Below the pieces are notes generated by a model that worked only from the letters and a program-made list of their open reading frames with translations, searched no databases and was not told where the DNA came from. Shown one piece after another: positions 26,549-34,557 of a DNA stretch of 45,891 bases (positions are counted from its first letter, which is position 1; each line of letters begins with the position of its first letter). The DNA comes from CAZMCH01 sp964564735 (GTDB taxonomy: Bacteria > Poribacteria > DTPJ01). The stretch lies in assembly GCA_964564735.1 (NCBI GenBank), contig CAZMCH010000024.1, positions 1-45,891 on the forward strand. Direction: 5' to 3'. Made by a program: the position numbers and the translations under genes.

Positions 26549-27922
26549 TTATATCTTAATCGTCTGCCATTTTCCTCGATGGTATCTAATAAATACTGTA
26601 ATTCCGTATGCAATTATATAAATCGTTGCGCCTATCCATGCACCGATTACTCCACCATTAAAGACAAATCCTAGTAAGTATGCCAGCGGAACAAACAAAA
26701 ACCAAGCATAGGCTAGTCCAATTATCATTGTGAATCTAGTATCACCAGCACCACGCAAAGCACCATTTGAGCAGATTCCAAAGCCATCGGAAACTTGAAA
26801 AAATCCTGCCATTATTAGAAGTTTTGCGCCTAAGTTTATAACATTAATATCTTTGCTGATTATAGACATTAATTGTTTTGGAAAGATAAAGAATGCACCT
26901 GCTATCAATATGGTATAAGCAACACCGACCTTTATTGCTGTATAACCACTTTTTTTGGCATTATCCATATCTTTTGCGCCGATAAACTGCCCTACAAGTG
27001 TTGTTGCCCCTATGGATATACCTATAAGAGGCATAAAGGATGTTGACATCAATGACAACGCTGCATTTGTTGCAGCAAGTTCTGTATCACCCATCTTCGC
27101 AATAAAAGCGGTAAAAAGGCTAAAACTCGCCATATCAAGAAAAAACTGAACACCCATCGGCAACCCTATTCTAATTATCCTTTTGGACAAATCGATATTA
27201 ATCCTATAAAATAGCCTCGTTGAATATCTTATATTATATTTTTTTGATAATGCGAAGATTATATATAAAATAGTGCTAAGGAAAGTTGACATCAAAGTCG
27301 CAATTGCCGCTCCTTTGACTTCCAATCTCGGAAAGCCAAAATTGCCGAATATAAGCAAGTAATTGCATATAACATTGAATATATTAGCAGTGATTCCTAT
27401 ATACATTGGTGGTTTTGTATTGCCTATGCCACGAAAGAATCCTGCAATCGTGAAATTGATAAAAACCCCTATACCTGAAAATACCATTATTTTCATATAT
27501 ATCGTTCCATATACCTCAACCTCTGATGATACACCAATAAGTCTTAATAAATAGCGGCTGACTGGTGCAAGCGGGAGCAATATCATATATGAAAATACTG
27601 CTAGGTATATATAATGCCACATCTTTTCACCTATTTTGTTATATTCTTTTGCACCATAATCTTGCGCAATAAAGGTATTGGCACTACTTATTAAGCCATT
27701 AAAGAACGAGAAGAAAGCCCACATTATAATGCCCCCGAGTCCTGTTGCACCTAGCTGCGCTGTTCCAAGCCTTCCAACCATTATTGTATCAAACAAGCCC
27801 ATTAATGTTTGAGAAATCATCGTTATCATTACAGGATAAGAGAGCATCAGCAATTGGCGATATCCACCGGGCTTATATTTATATAATGTATCTTCTTGAT
27901 CATCAAGTTTTATTATTTCCAT
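26549..27922 (-). CDS. MATE-family multidrug or metabolite exporter
   Basis: Protein of 457 residues with about twelve membrane helices in two homologous halves. The N-terminal half opens with LMLSYPVMITMISQTLMGLFDTIMVGRLG, the usual MATE start, and later contains FRGIGNTKPPMYIG. The second half contains GVQFFLDMASFSLF and the matching LRGAGDTRFTMIIG. MATE proteins expel cationic drugs or small metabolites using sodium or proton gradients. The substrate cannot be told from sequence. AAAGGC lies before the ATG at 27922. It is a single gene, separated from the PBP by a 350-base gap. Confidence 0.92.
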   Translation of the reverse strand: MEIIKLDDQEDTLYKYKPGGYRQLLMLSYPVMITMISQTLMGLFDTIMVGRLGTAQLGATGLGGIIMWAFFSFFNGLISSANTFIAQDYGAKEYNKIGEKMWHYIYLAVFSYMILLPLAPVSRYLLRLIGVSSEVEVYGTIYMKIMVFSGIGVFINFTIAGFFRGIGNTKPPMYIGITANIFNVICNYLLIFGNFGFPRLEVKGAAIATLMSTFLSTILYIIFALSKKYNIRYSTRLFYRINIDLSKRIIRIGLPMGVQFFLDMASFSLFTAFIAKMGDTELAATNAALSLMSTSFMPLIGISIGATTLVGQFIGAKDMDNAKKSGYTAIKVGVAYTILIAGAFFIFPKQLMSIISKDINVINLGAKLLIMAGFFQVSDGFGICSNGALRGAGDTRFTMIIGLAYAWFLFVPLAYLLGFVFNGGVIGAWIGATIYIIAYGITVFIRYHRGKWQTIKI

Positions 27923-27989
27923 TTTTAGCCTTTCTAGTGAAATATAATTTTTAACAACAAGGTATGAAATATATCAGAGATTATGTTTT

Positions 27990-28145
27990 TGTTCAAGTGT
28001 AGATTTATTTGCCGAGATTGTATTAAAGGAATATGCTGATTTCTGTGATGCCTATATAAATTTGATTTATTTTCTTGATGTTTTCTATAATCATGGGCGG
28101 ATTCATTCATCAACAAAATATCAAGGTAAACAAAGATACTCCTAA
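27990..28145 (+). pseudogene. C-terminal remnant of an IS3-like transposase
   Basis: The plus-strand frame reads about SSVDLFAEIVLKEYADFC then DAYINLIYFLDVFYNHGRIH and SSTKYQGKQRYS before TAA at 28143-28145. This matches the end of the DDE integrase core of IS3-family OrfB proteins (LKEY...FI.FYN..R.HSSLGY), including the region after the catalytic Glu. Nothing before about 27990 resembles the catalytic Asp segments, so only the last 50 codons remain. It lies between the MATE gene and two tRNA genes, which are frequent insertion sites. Confidence 0.65.
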
Positions 28146-28268
28146 CAACCCAAGTAGCCTTAGGAATTATATTTTGCTAATTTCTTTCTAATTTAAATTA
28201 CTCATAATATAAGAGGCTATACACACCAATAAAAAAGTTTCCAATATGTTAATTTCATTAAAAAATGC

Positions 28269-28297
28269 TTGACATAAATAATATTATCTGATAATCT
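28269..28297 (+). promoter_or_regulatory. Promoter of the tRNA pair
   Basis: TTGACA (28269-28274) is followed by two overlapping -10 candidates: GATAAT at 28290-28295 (15-base spacer) and TAATCT at 28292-28297 (17-base spacer). Transcription would start near 28304, just before tRNA-Phe at 28312. Confidence 0.5.
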
Positions 28298-28311
28298 TAA
28301 TAATATCTGGT

Positions 28312-28387
28312 GCCGAGGTAGCTCAGATGGTAGAGCAGAGGACTGAAAATCCTCGTGTCGGGAGTTCGATTCTGCCCCTCGGCACCA
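28312..28387 (+). tRNA. tRNA-Phe (GAA)
   Basis: The cloverleaf is visible: acceptor GCCGAGG/CCTCGGC, D arm GCTC...GAGC, anticodon stem GAGGA/TCCTC with loop CTGAAAA (anticodon GAA), T loop TTCGATT, discriminator A and encoded CCA. The T stem GGGAG/CTGCC has a G-G mismatch at its middle pair, where E. coli tRNA-Phe has a T-G wobble. Confidence 0.95.
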
Positions 28388-28411
28388 ATTTTTATGCCTA
28401 TTTTCATATTT

Positions 28412-28486
28412 GCCGGCGTAGCTCAGTGGTAGAGCAACTGATTCGTAATCAGTTGGTCGGAGGTTCAACTCCTCTCGCCGGCTCCA
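28412..28486 (+). tRNA. tRNA-Thr (CGT)
   Basis: Acceptor GCCGGCG/CGCCGGC, D arm GCTC...GAGC, anticodon stem ACTGA/TCAGT with loop TTCGTAA (anticodon CGT, reading ACG), T arm GGAGG TTCAACT CCTCT, discriminator T and encoded CCA. It lies 24 bases after tRNA-Phe, so the two are one transcript. A T-run a few bases past the CCA (about 28499-28504) may help termination. Confidence 0.95.
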
Positions 28487-28544
28487 TCCTCACAGGCATT
28501 TTTTCTACAATCTGCTTCCAGATATTTGTTGACATGAGATTATA

Positions 28545-28567
28545 AACCTTTTTTCTATGCTATCGTC
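28545..28567 (+). promoter_or_regulatory. ECF-type autoregulatory promoter candidate
   Basis: AAAC ending at 28547, a 16-base spacer and CGTC (28564-28567) match the AAC-N16/17-CGTC pattern of ECF sigma factors such as Bacillus SigW and SigM, which usually transcribe their own genes. The predicted start is close to the ribosome binding site AAGGAGG (28575-28581), so the leader would be very short. Confidence 0.4.
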
Positions 28568-28593
28568 TAAAGTCAAGGAGGCGGAAAGATTTC

Positions 28594-29160
28594 ATGGATG
28601 ATGATCTTGATCTCGTTGAGCGCTTTCAAAACGGGGATACATCCGCTTTTGACATCATTGTAAATAAATATCAAGATAAAATTTACGATATTGTATATTT
28701 TCACATAAGAAATGTTGAGGATTCTTACGACCTATCCCAAGATGTCTTTCTGAAAGTTTTTAAATCTCTTGGTAGTTTTAGAAAAAAGTCTTCATTTTAT
28801 ACATGGCTTTATAGTATTGCAATTAATGTCTGCATTGATCATAGCCGAAAGAAAAAACGTCAACCAGCAGTTCCTATTGAAGATTGGATGCAATTATCTG
28901 AGTCTATCGATAACATAAATTCAGGTGATGGTTATTCGCCATTGTGCGCTGTTGAACTTAAAGAATTAAAGCATCAACTTGCATGGGCTATTGATCAGTT
29001 ACCACCAAAGCAGAAAACTGTTTTTATACTAAAACGTCAACAAGGCTTATCACTTGAAGAAATCTCCAATATAATGGGTCGTTCCGTCGGGACAATAAAA
29101 GCTCATTTATTTCATGCAACAACCAAATTGACTAATTTATTAAAAAATTATCTACAATAG
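28594..29160 (+). CDS. ECF RNA polymerase sigma factor
   Basis: Protein of 188 residues. Region 2 (about 10-80) has the core-binding DSYDLSQDVFLKVFKSLGSF motif and the promoter-melting segment FYTWLYSIAINVCIDHSRK. A variable linker follows (about 86-122), then region 4 (about 128-185) with a helix-turn-helix GLSLEEISNIMGRSVGTIKAHL. RpoE-like group 4 sigma factor. AAGGAGG lies 12 bases before the ATG. The next gene is a zinc-finger anti-sigma factor 19 bases downstream, the standard pairing, so activity is probably released by a signal sensed at the membrane. Confidence 0.93.
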   Translation: MDDDLDLVERFQNGDTSAFDIIVNKYQDKIYDIVYFHIRNVEDSYDLSQDVFLKVFKSLGSFRKKSSFYTWLYSIAINVCIDHSRKKKRQPAVPIEDWMQLSESIDNINSGDGYSPLCAVELKELKHQLAWAIDQLPPKQKTVFILKRQQGLSLEEISNIMGRSVGTIKAHLFHATTKLTNLLKNYLQ

Positions 29161-29179
29161 TATATCTAAGAGATAAGAA

Positions 29180-29845
29180 ATGAAATGTAGAAATATCAGG
29201 AAAAAACTCCACGATTATATCGATGGCATATTGAGTCCAAAAGATATAGAATTGGTTGAGGAACATATTTCCAAATGTGATTCATGTCAACATGAGATGG
29301 AAATACTCAATAATTTATCAGGATTTATCCACAAAGTTGATTATCCACCTGTTTCCATTTGGGAAAATTTTCTTTCTGACCTTCATAGGCGTATTGATAG
29401 AGAGTCAGTAATCAGCTTTGTTGAGGAGCAAAAACGCAGAATTTATGTTTCTATTGGGTGGGCTGTTGCCGCAACCTCCGCCGTTATCTTTCTTATGGCG
29501 TCTATATTGATAGAATACAAATTAGATAACATAAGGGTTCATCAAAACTCCAATATTAATGTTTCATCAAAAACTGATGATGAAAAATATCTTTCTGCAG
29601 AGATCGTATCAAAAAATACTAGCGGTGATAAGCGTGGAACTGATTTAAAAAATTTACAGAACATTAATGAAGCCATCTATATTCAGCCAAATTATAATTA
29701 TTATTCCAATATTTATGAATCACAGAATCAATCAAATTTAGATAATGAAAGTGAATTGAAGGCATCACCTTTATATGAAGATCCATTGGAAGATTATTAT
29801 ATTGATAATAAAGATTATTATGTTAGTAGCTCTGGATCCATATAA
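29180..29845 (+). CDS. Membrane anti-sigma factor with zinc-binding domain
   Basis: Protein of 221 residues. An N-terminal zf-HC2 domain with Cys3, His29, Cys33 and Cys36 (HISKCDSC) binds the sigma factor. One membrane helix (about 92-110) follows, and then about 110 periplasmic residues rich in Asn, Asp, Tyr and Ser with no recognised domain. The topology fits a ZAS-type anti-sigma factor that holds the ECF protein at the membrane until proteolysis or a conformational signal frees it. It is co-transcribed with the sigma gene upstream and the CpxP-like gene downstream. Confidence 0.88.
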   Translation: MKCRNIRKKLHDYIDGILSPKDIELVEEHISKCDSCQHEMEILNNLSGFIHKVDYPPVSIWENFLSDLHRRIDRESVISFVEEQKRRIYVSIGWAVAATSAVIFLMASILIEYKLDNIRVHQNSNINVSSKTDDEKYLSAEIVSKNTSGDKRGTDLKNLQNINEAIYIQPNYNYYSNIYESQNQSNLDNESELKASPLYEDPLEDYYIDNKDYYVSSSGSI

Positions 29846-29872
29846 ATTTATAGCAAAACGGAGGTATTTGAA

Positions 29873-30496
29873 ATGAGAAGGCTTGTCAATATTATTTTGA
29901 TGGTTGTCCTTTTCATGCTGATTCTTGGGCTTATTTTAGTTATTAATGCAGATGTCAAAATATCTAGTTCTGATAGCGGAAAAATAGAAGTAGCTGAAAA
30001 TCAAAAGCAAAATGATTCGAAAGATATACCAAATATAAATTTGTCGCCATCTGATATGCCAAAACTCATGGAGGCTCTCAAGCTATGGAAACTTATTGAT
30101 GATTTGGGATTGGAAAAACTTGGCGATGATAAAATGATGGCTTTTATTACGAAATATAAACAACTGGAAAAAACAAGATTTGAATATCACAATGCAAGAA
30201 AAGAAGCATTAAAGGAACTCCAAAAATTAACAGAAACTAATGAATCTGAACAGAAGGTTAAATCAAAACTTGATGATATAAAAAGCATGGACAAGGTATT
30301 TTTTGAAAAAGATTTGCAGCTTGTTAATAACCTTAATTCATATTTAACATCAAGTCAACAGGCAAAATTCATTATTTTTCAAGATAATTATTGGCGAGAT
30401 ATGCGCCAAATAATGCGAAATCTTAAAGAAATTGCTGCATTAAAAGAAAAAGAAAATAAAATGAAATTTCAACCAGAGATTTTAAGTAAGGAATAG
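29873..30496 (+). CDS. CpxP/Spy-like membrane-anchored periplasmic protein
   Basis: Protein of 207 residues. A hydrophobic N-terminal segment (about 5-25) anchors a charged, helical domain. The stretch LTSSQQAKFIIFQDNYWRDM (about 158-177) resembles the LTxxQ motif of Spy, CpxP and CnrX-like proteins that bind misfolded proteins or metals and report to ECF or Cpx systems. The middle part (about 85-145) is likely a coiled coil. GGAGGT precedes the ATG. Its place as third gene after sigma and anti-sigma genes suggests a sensor or chaperone for envelope stress. Function inferred. Confidence 0.6.
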   Translation: MRRLVNIILMVVLFMLILGLILVINADVKISSSDSGKIEVAENQKQNDSKDIPNINLSPSDMPKLMEALKLWKLIDDLGLEKLGDDKMMAFITKYKQLEKTRFEYHNARKEALKELQKLTETNESEQKVKSKLDDIKSMDKVFFEKDLQLVNNLNSYLTSSQQAKFIIFQDNYWRDMRQIMRNLKEIAALKEKENKMKFQPEILSKE

Positions 30497-30612
30497 AACA
30501 GGGAAATATTATCTATTTACTTTAATCAAACATCAATTTCACACCAAAAATTAGCCTGCCTTTTTGCTGGTCTATGAATGTGGTATAACTTCATTTAGAA
30601 AATTAAAAATAT

Positions 30613-31386
30613 ATGATTGAAACAAAAGCATTAACAAAAAAATATGGCAATTTTACTGCTGTATTAGACCTTGATTTGCGTATTCAGGCTGGTGAATTAT
30701 TTGTCTTTCTCGGACTAAACGGAGCAGGCAAAACAACAACAATAAAAATGTTGACAGGATTACTTCATCCGACTTCGGGAAATGCAGTAGTTGCGGGATT
30801 TGATGTAGTAAAATCATCTATTGATGTTAAAAAAGTTATAGGCTATTTACCTGATGAACCTTTTCTATATAATAAACTGACTGGTAGAGAATTTCTCCAA
30901 TTCATTGCAGATATGCGAGGAATACAGAGAAAAAAAGAAAAAATTGAAAACTTTATAGAACTTTTTGAGATTTCTTCTTCTGCTGATGAGCTAATTGAAG
31001 GATATTCTTTGGGAATGAAAAAAAAGATTGCTATTGGTTCGGCAGTTATGCACGACCCAAAAGTTCTGTTTCTTGATGAACCAACAGGCGGGCTTGATCC
31101 TAAGAGTGCAAAGACAATGAAAGACCTTCTGATTGATCTTAAACAAAGAGGAACAGCTATCTTTATGACAACGCATGTTCTCGAAATAGCTGAAAGAATG
31201 TGCGATAGAGTTGGCATTATCAATAATGGTAGATTGATATTCGTTGGCACAATGGATGAATTGAGAAAAGAAGCCCAAAATGGCTCTGGTTCACTCGAAG
31301 ATATTTTTCTTGAACTTACAGGCAAAACACAAGAAACCGATATAATAAAATTCCTTGATGATGTTACAGACAATTCTAAAATATAA
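30613..31386 (+). CDS. ABC-2-type exporter, ATP-binding subunit
   Basis: Protein of 257 residues. Walker A GLNGAGKTT (34-42), a degenerate signature YSLGMKKK (131-138) in place of LSGGQ, as is common in ABC-2 systems, Walker B VLFLDEP (151-157) and the switch His in MTTHVLE. It powers the permease encoded next. No clear ribosome binding site is visible. An extended -10 (TGGTATAAC, 30581-30589) about 25 bases upstream could give it its own promoter. The substrate is unknown. Confidence 0.92.
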   Translation: MIETKALTKKYGNFTAVLDLDLRIQAGELFVFLGLNGAGKTTTIKMLTGLLHPTSGNAVVAGFDVVKSSIDVKKVIGYLPDEPFLYNKLTGREFLQFIADMRGIQRKKEKIENFIELFEISSSADELIEGYSLGMKKKIAIGSAVMHDPKVLFLDEPTGGLDPKSAKTMKDLLIDLKQRGTAIFMTTHVLEIAERMCDRVGIINNGRLIFVGTMDELRKEAQNGSGSLEDIFLELTGKTQETDIIKFLDDVTDNSKI

Positions 31387-32902
31387 ATCACGCCAAATAT
31401 ATAATAGCTTTGCCCATGTTTCAACCTCAAAAAAAATGGAATGGCTTATTCCACTTGTCTTAATACCATATTTTGTTACGCTAATAAAAGCCATGAATTA
31501 TATTTATAAATCGGCTTATGAGTCTTCTGGCTGGCAAAAACTTATGAGTATTGCGATTGGAAACATGGCTGTTATATGTTTTTTTGTCTTTATAAGCACT
31601 TTCGTATTGACTCTTTATCGTCTGTCAAAATCAAAAGATATTCCACTTTATATGTCTTTGCCGATTAGTAATAGAAGCCTTTTTGGTGTAAAGATAATAG
31701 AGGCATGCGAAGATACTTTACGAAGTGCTTTATTGCCTTTACCTGTCATAATTGCCTTTTCGTCAGTATTATTCAAAATAAATCTATCTACCTATGCGAT
31801 TATATTCATTATTGGATGGCTATTTGCATTATTTCAGATTGCAAATTTATCATTAGCATTCAGTCTTATTATCGGAAAATTTGTGTCAAAACCAAAATGG
31901 TCATATCTTTTGCGGGTTATTGCTGTTTTGTCTGCTTTGGCAATAATTTTAATATTTATGAGGTATTATCAAGATACAGATTCTAATGTATCTACAATCC
32001 CGTTTATCGATTTGAAGTCTGGAATTTCCGCTTTTAACATATTTCCTATTGTCTGGCTAATAAAATTCATTCCTTTTGATGGAGTATTACAATCAATACA
32101 GATATTTTATGTGCTAGGTTTCGCTTTGTTTACAGTTTTTTTGACTATATCCACCTATTATTTATTCAAGTTTAGATTTCAAAAATTATGGATGGAAGCA
32201 AGCGAAATAAGCCAAAACAAAAAGCAACAATACATAAAATCTAATAATTATCAACAAAAGGGAAGTTTTATAGCGTTCTTACAAAAAGAGATTGTAGTGA
32301 TAAAAAGAGACCCACATCTATTGATTGGTTTGATTGTGCCGTTGATTATGTTTCCTGCTTTTACACTATTTAAGGATAATCAGCCTCAGACACAAGTCTT
32401 ATATATTACACTTATATCATTTTTGGGATCTGTAGCCTATACGCTGTCATGTATAGGCAGAGAAGCAAAAGTTTTGGCTCTTTTACGCTCATTACCAGTC
32501 AGAATGTCATTAATATTACGTGTAAAATTCTCGTTAAGCCTTATATTAAATTTGGGCGTTACAATTGCCTTTATTCTTATATTTTCATTGACACGACGAT
32601 TATCATTAGAATTGCTTTTTCGAAATCTGCTTATAGGATGTGCCTCATCAGCATTTTTTTCTAGTCTGGGAGTCGCATTAGCATCCATATATCCAAAACT
32701 AGACTATACTAATCCCATGCGTGCAATTAAAACTGCAGGATTATATCTATTTTATATAATTGCTATGACTTTTATTGCAACAATGATGATAACCACTTAT
32801 GGTAACTGGATTTTGATGCTTTTAGCGATAATATTTTGGGGTATAATTGCTGTCTTTTTGCTTAGACTTGGTGCAAAAAAACTGGAAAGTATGGATACCT
32901 AA
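31358..32902 (+). CDS. ABC-2-type exporter, membrane subunit
   Basis: About 514 residues with ten to twelve predicted membrane helices in two groups, separated by a charged segment (about 275-315, SQNKKQQYIKSNNYQQ). The first ATG at 31358 lies inside the end of the ATPase gene (29-base overlap), and a second is at 31361. No Shine-Dalgarno is evident, so translation is probably coupled to the ATPase. A large export permease of the putative ABC-2 or ABC exporter family with unknown cargo. A strong terminator follows it. Confidence 0.82.
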   Translation: MMLQTILKYKSRQIYNSFAHVSTSKKMEWLIPLVLIPYFVTLIKAMNYIYKSAYESSGWQKLMSIAIGNMAVICFFVFISTFVLTLYRLSKSKDIPLYMSLPISNRSLFGVKIIEACEDTLRSALLPLPVIIAFSSVLFKINLSTYAIIFIIGWLFALFQIANLSLAFSLIIGKFVSKPKWSYLLRVIAVLSALAIILIFMRYYQDTDSNVSTIPFIDLKSGISAFNIFPIVWLIKFIPFDGVLQSIQIFYVLGFALFTVFLTISTYYLFKFRFQKLWMEASEISQNKKQQYIKSNNYQQKGSFIAFLQKEIVVIKRDPHLLIGLIVPLIMFPAFTLFKDNQPQTQVLYITLISFLGSVAYTLSCIGREAKVLALLRSLPVRMSLILRVKFSLSLILNLGVTIAFILIFSLTRRLSLELLFRNLLIGCASSAFFSSLGVALASIYPKLDYTNPMRAIKTAGLYLFYIIAMTFIATMMITTYGNWILMLLAIIFWGIIAVFLLRLGAKKLESMDT

Positions 32903-32937
32903 ATAGCTTACGTTTGATGACTTTTTCTTTAATTATG

Positions 32938-32966
32938 AAAAAGGGAGATAATTTTATCTCCCTTTT
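32938..32966. terminator. Bidirectional intrinsic terminator
   Basis: AAAAAGGGAGATAA (from 32938) pairs with TTATCTCCCTTTT (32954-32966). Read on plus, the hairpin ends in a T-run and closes the ABC operon. Read on minus, the A-run becomes a T-run and closes the encapsulin-ferredoxin operon. The genes on both sides converge on it. Confidence 0.85.
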
Positions 32967-33004
32967 AATTGATATTTGCTTTGTTTTTATGATCTTGAGC
33001 AATA

Positions 33005-33193
33005 TTAATCATCAATTTCAATTGCTTCAACCGGGCAACCTTCTGCTGCTTCTCTGGCGCAATCTTCTAAATCTTCTGGAACGACCTTCATTTTTTCTTT
33101 TGCGAGGTCGTCAACGATCTCAAATACCTCTGGACAGGTATCAACACACAATTCACAGCCAGTGCATACATCACGGTCAACTTTAACTTTCAT
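33005..33193 (-). CDS. Single [4Fe-4S] ferredoxin, Thermotoga type
   Basis: Protein of 62 residues. Cys10, Cys13 and Cys16 in VCTGCELC and Cys53 in GCP should bind one [4Fe-4S] cluster. Cys20 and Cys45 match the disulfide pair of the small Thermotoga maritima ferredoxin, to which the whole sequence (MKVKVDRDVCTGC ... EAIEIDD) is closely alike. It lies 17 bases after the encapsulin gene and must be on the same transcript. A likely task is passing electrons to the iron core, as bacterioferritin-associated ferredoxins do, but that is inference from position. Confidence 0.92.
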   Translation of the reverse strand: MKVKVDRDVCTGCELCVDTCPEVFEIVDDLAKEKMKVVPEDLEDCAREAAEGCPVEAIEIDD

Positions 33194-33210
33194 ATAAATT
33201 ACTCCTTATA

Positions 33211-34020
33211 TTATTTAGATGAAAATACACATATTGATTCAGGGCGTTTGATTCTCAAAACAATACTCTCAAACACTCTGAATAGATGATCCATATTATC
33301 AGGACCAAGATATGCAGTAACAAAGTCTTGAGCTATTACTAGGTCAAGATTTTCCCTACCAGTAGCGATAAGAACTGCCTTATCACCTTTAAGCAATGGA
33401 GTCTGAAAAATGCCTTCTGAAACAAGTTCACGAATCATATCAATTTCCAGCACTCTCCCTGCGCCATAAGACCTATGTAGCATTGCATAAATGGGAGTGC
33501 AAACTGCCATTGCATAAGGACCATATAATCCGATAGATGCAAGTTTTTCAATTGCATTGACTACGTTCTGGAAACCATTACCTACTTCTTTCCAATCAAC
33601 AGCATTAATTGAAACTGCCCCCTTGACATTCGTCAATCCAGAATAGCCAGATTCTTTATCACCATTGAAAATAATATCATCTTCTTTATTTGCGCAGAAT
33701 GCAGAAGCAACAGCAGCCGGACCAAGTTCAATCGGTGTATTGTTTTGCTTGCTAGACTCAATATCTCGCCATGATAGCTTAAAATCTTTGCTTATCATTA
33801 ACATAGACATACTGACTCTTTCAGTTATTTCAACTGTATTATCAAATCCACCCAATTTTGGGGACTGAATCATCTGAGTTCCAACACCCAAAGGACCCGT
33901 TATATCTATGAATTTTCGCCCAATAAGTCTTTTTTTTGCAGATTCAGTAACAACTTGATCGATTGCCGACCAATTATCAGAACTTAAAGGAGAATCATTA
34001 CGACCTAAGTATTCAGACAT
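33211..34020 (-). CDS. Encapsulin shell protein, family 1
   Basis: Protein of 269 residues, the usual length. The linocin/encapsulin signature is clear: MSEYLGRNDSPLSSDNWSAI at the N terminus, IGRKFIDITGPLG, FCANKEDDIIFNG, and a C-terminal LDLVIAQDFVTAYLG ... VLRIKRPESICVF. Encapsulins have the HK97 phage-capsid fold and form icosahedral nanocompartments in the cytoplasm. The start ATG overlaps the stop codon of the cargo gene (TAATG), so shell and cargo are translationally coupled. There are no phage genes nearby, so a capsid protein of a prophage is unlikely. Confidence 0.95.
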   Translation of the reverse strand: MSEYLGRNDSPLSSDNWSAIDQVVTESAKKRLIGRKFIDITGPLGVGTQMIQSPKLGGFDNTVEITERVSMSMLMISKDFKLSWRDIESSKQNNTPIELGPAAVASAFCANKEDDIIFNGDKESGYSGLTNVKGAVSINAVDWKEVGNGFQNVVNAIEKLASIGLYGPYAMAVCTPIYAMLHRSYGAGRVLEIDMIRELVSEGIFQTPLLKGDKAVLIATGRENLDLVIAQDFVTAYLGPDNMDHLFRVFESIVLRIKRPESICVFSSK

Positions 34021-34508
34021 TATTTATCTCCTCCTTCTTTTAGGCTTCCAACGGTTAATTCTGGTTTTTCATTTATTTCTTGTTTAGATTCTTCCCCAAC
34101 AAAAGATAATTCATGTAATTTTTTAGAAAATTCTTCTTGATGTTCTATTTCTTCATTCATTATCTTCTTTAGCAATCTTCTTATTTTTGGATCTGTGATA
34201 GCGTCAATATGTTCTTCATATTGCTTGATTGCTGATTCTTCCAAACCGACATCACGTTTAAGCATTGCGGGAAGGTCTTCACCTTCCAGATGCAATTCAG
34301 CATGTTCAATAGTGGGTATTCCACCAAGATCAACAACTGTTTCAGACAGCCATTCCACATGCCTCATCTCATCCATTGCAGTTTCCTGCATTGTATGACT
34401 GATTTCACAAACGCCACAAACAAACTGATGTCTGAGATAAGTTAGAATAGCCTCAATTTCGCCAGTAATATCAGCGTTTAGCATTTTTATAACTTCTTCG
34501 TTGCTCAT
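34020..34508 (-). CDS. Bacterioferritin-like encapsulin cargo protein
   Basis: Protein of 162 residues with a ferritin-like four-helix domain (about 4-135). Diiron ligands appear as Glu17 or 19, Glu47-x-x-His50, Glu90 or 91, and Glu120-x-x-His123. Met48 in DEMRH sits where bacterioferritin has its haem Met52. The C-terminal tail ends in LTVGSLK (151-157), the classical encapsulin targeting peptide, joined by a flexible Glu/Lys-rich linker. It should store iron inside the shell made by the next gene. GGAGGG precedes the ATG. Cys31 and Cys34 (CGVC) are unexpected for this family. Confidence 0.9.
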   Translation of the reverse strand: MSNEEVIKMLNADITGEIEAILTYLRHQFVCGVCEISHTMQETAMDEMRHVEWLSETVVDLGGIPTIEHAELHLEGEDLPAMLKRDVGLEESAIKQYEEHIDAITDPKIRRLLKKIMNEEIEHQEEFSKKLHELSFVGEESKQEINEKPELTVGSLKEGGDK

Positions 34509-34557
34509 ATTTTACCCTCCTTGTGGAGATTTTAAACAAAGCATCTTTGCGATAATT

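Noticed and set aside
27934..28116. Minus-strand 60-codon frame over the transposase scar
   Set aside because: No similarity to any family, while the opposite strand reads as a recognisable transposase end.
28217..28468. Minus-strand frame of 83 codons across the tRNA genes
   Set aside because: It is antisense to two clear tRNA cloverleaves; such spurious frames are a known annotation artefact.
28529..28557. TTGACA at 28529-28534 as a sigma70 promoter for the ECF gene
   Set aside because: No acceptable -10 lies 16-18 bases downstream; the AAAC-N16-CGTC element fits better.
30843..31430. Minus-strand frame of 195 codons over the ABC ATPase gene
   Set aside because: Antisense to Walker A and B coding sequence; biased composition rich in Ser and Ile with no domain.
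33211..34020. Encapsulin as a prophage capsid
   Set aside because: No portal, terminase, integrase or tail gene nearby, and the cargo with a targeting peptide is directly coupled to it.
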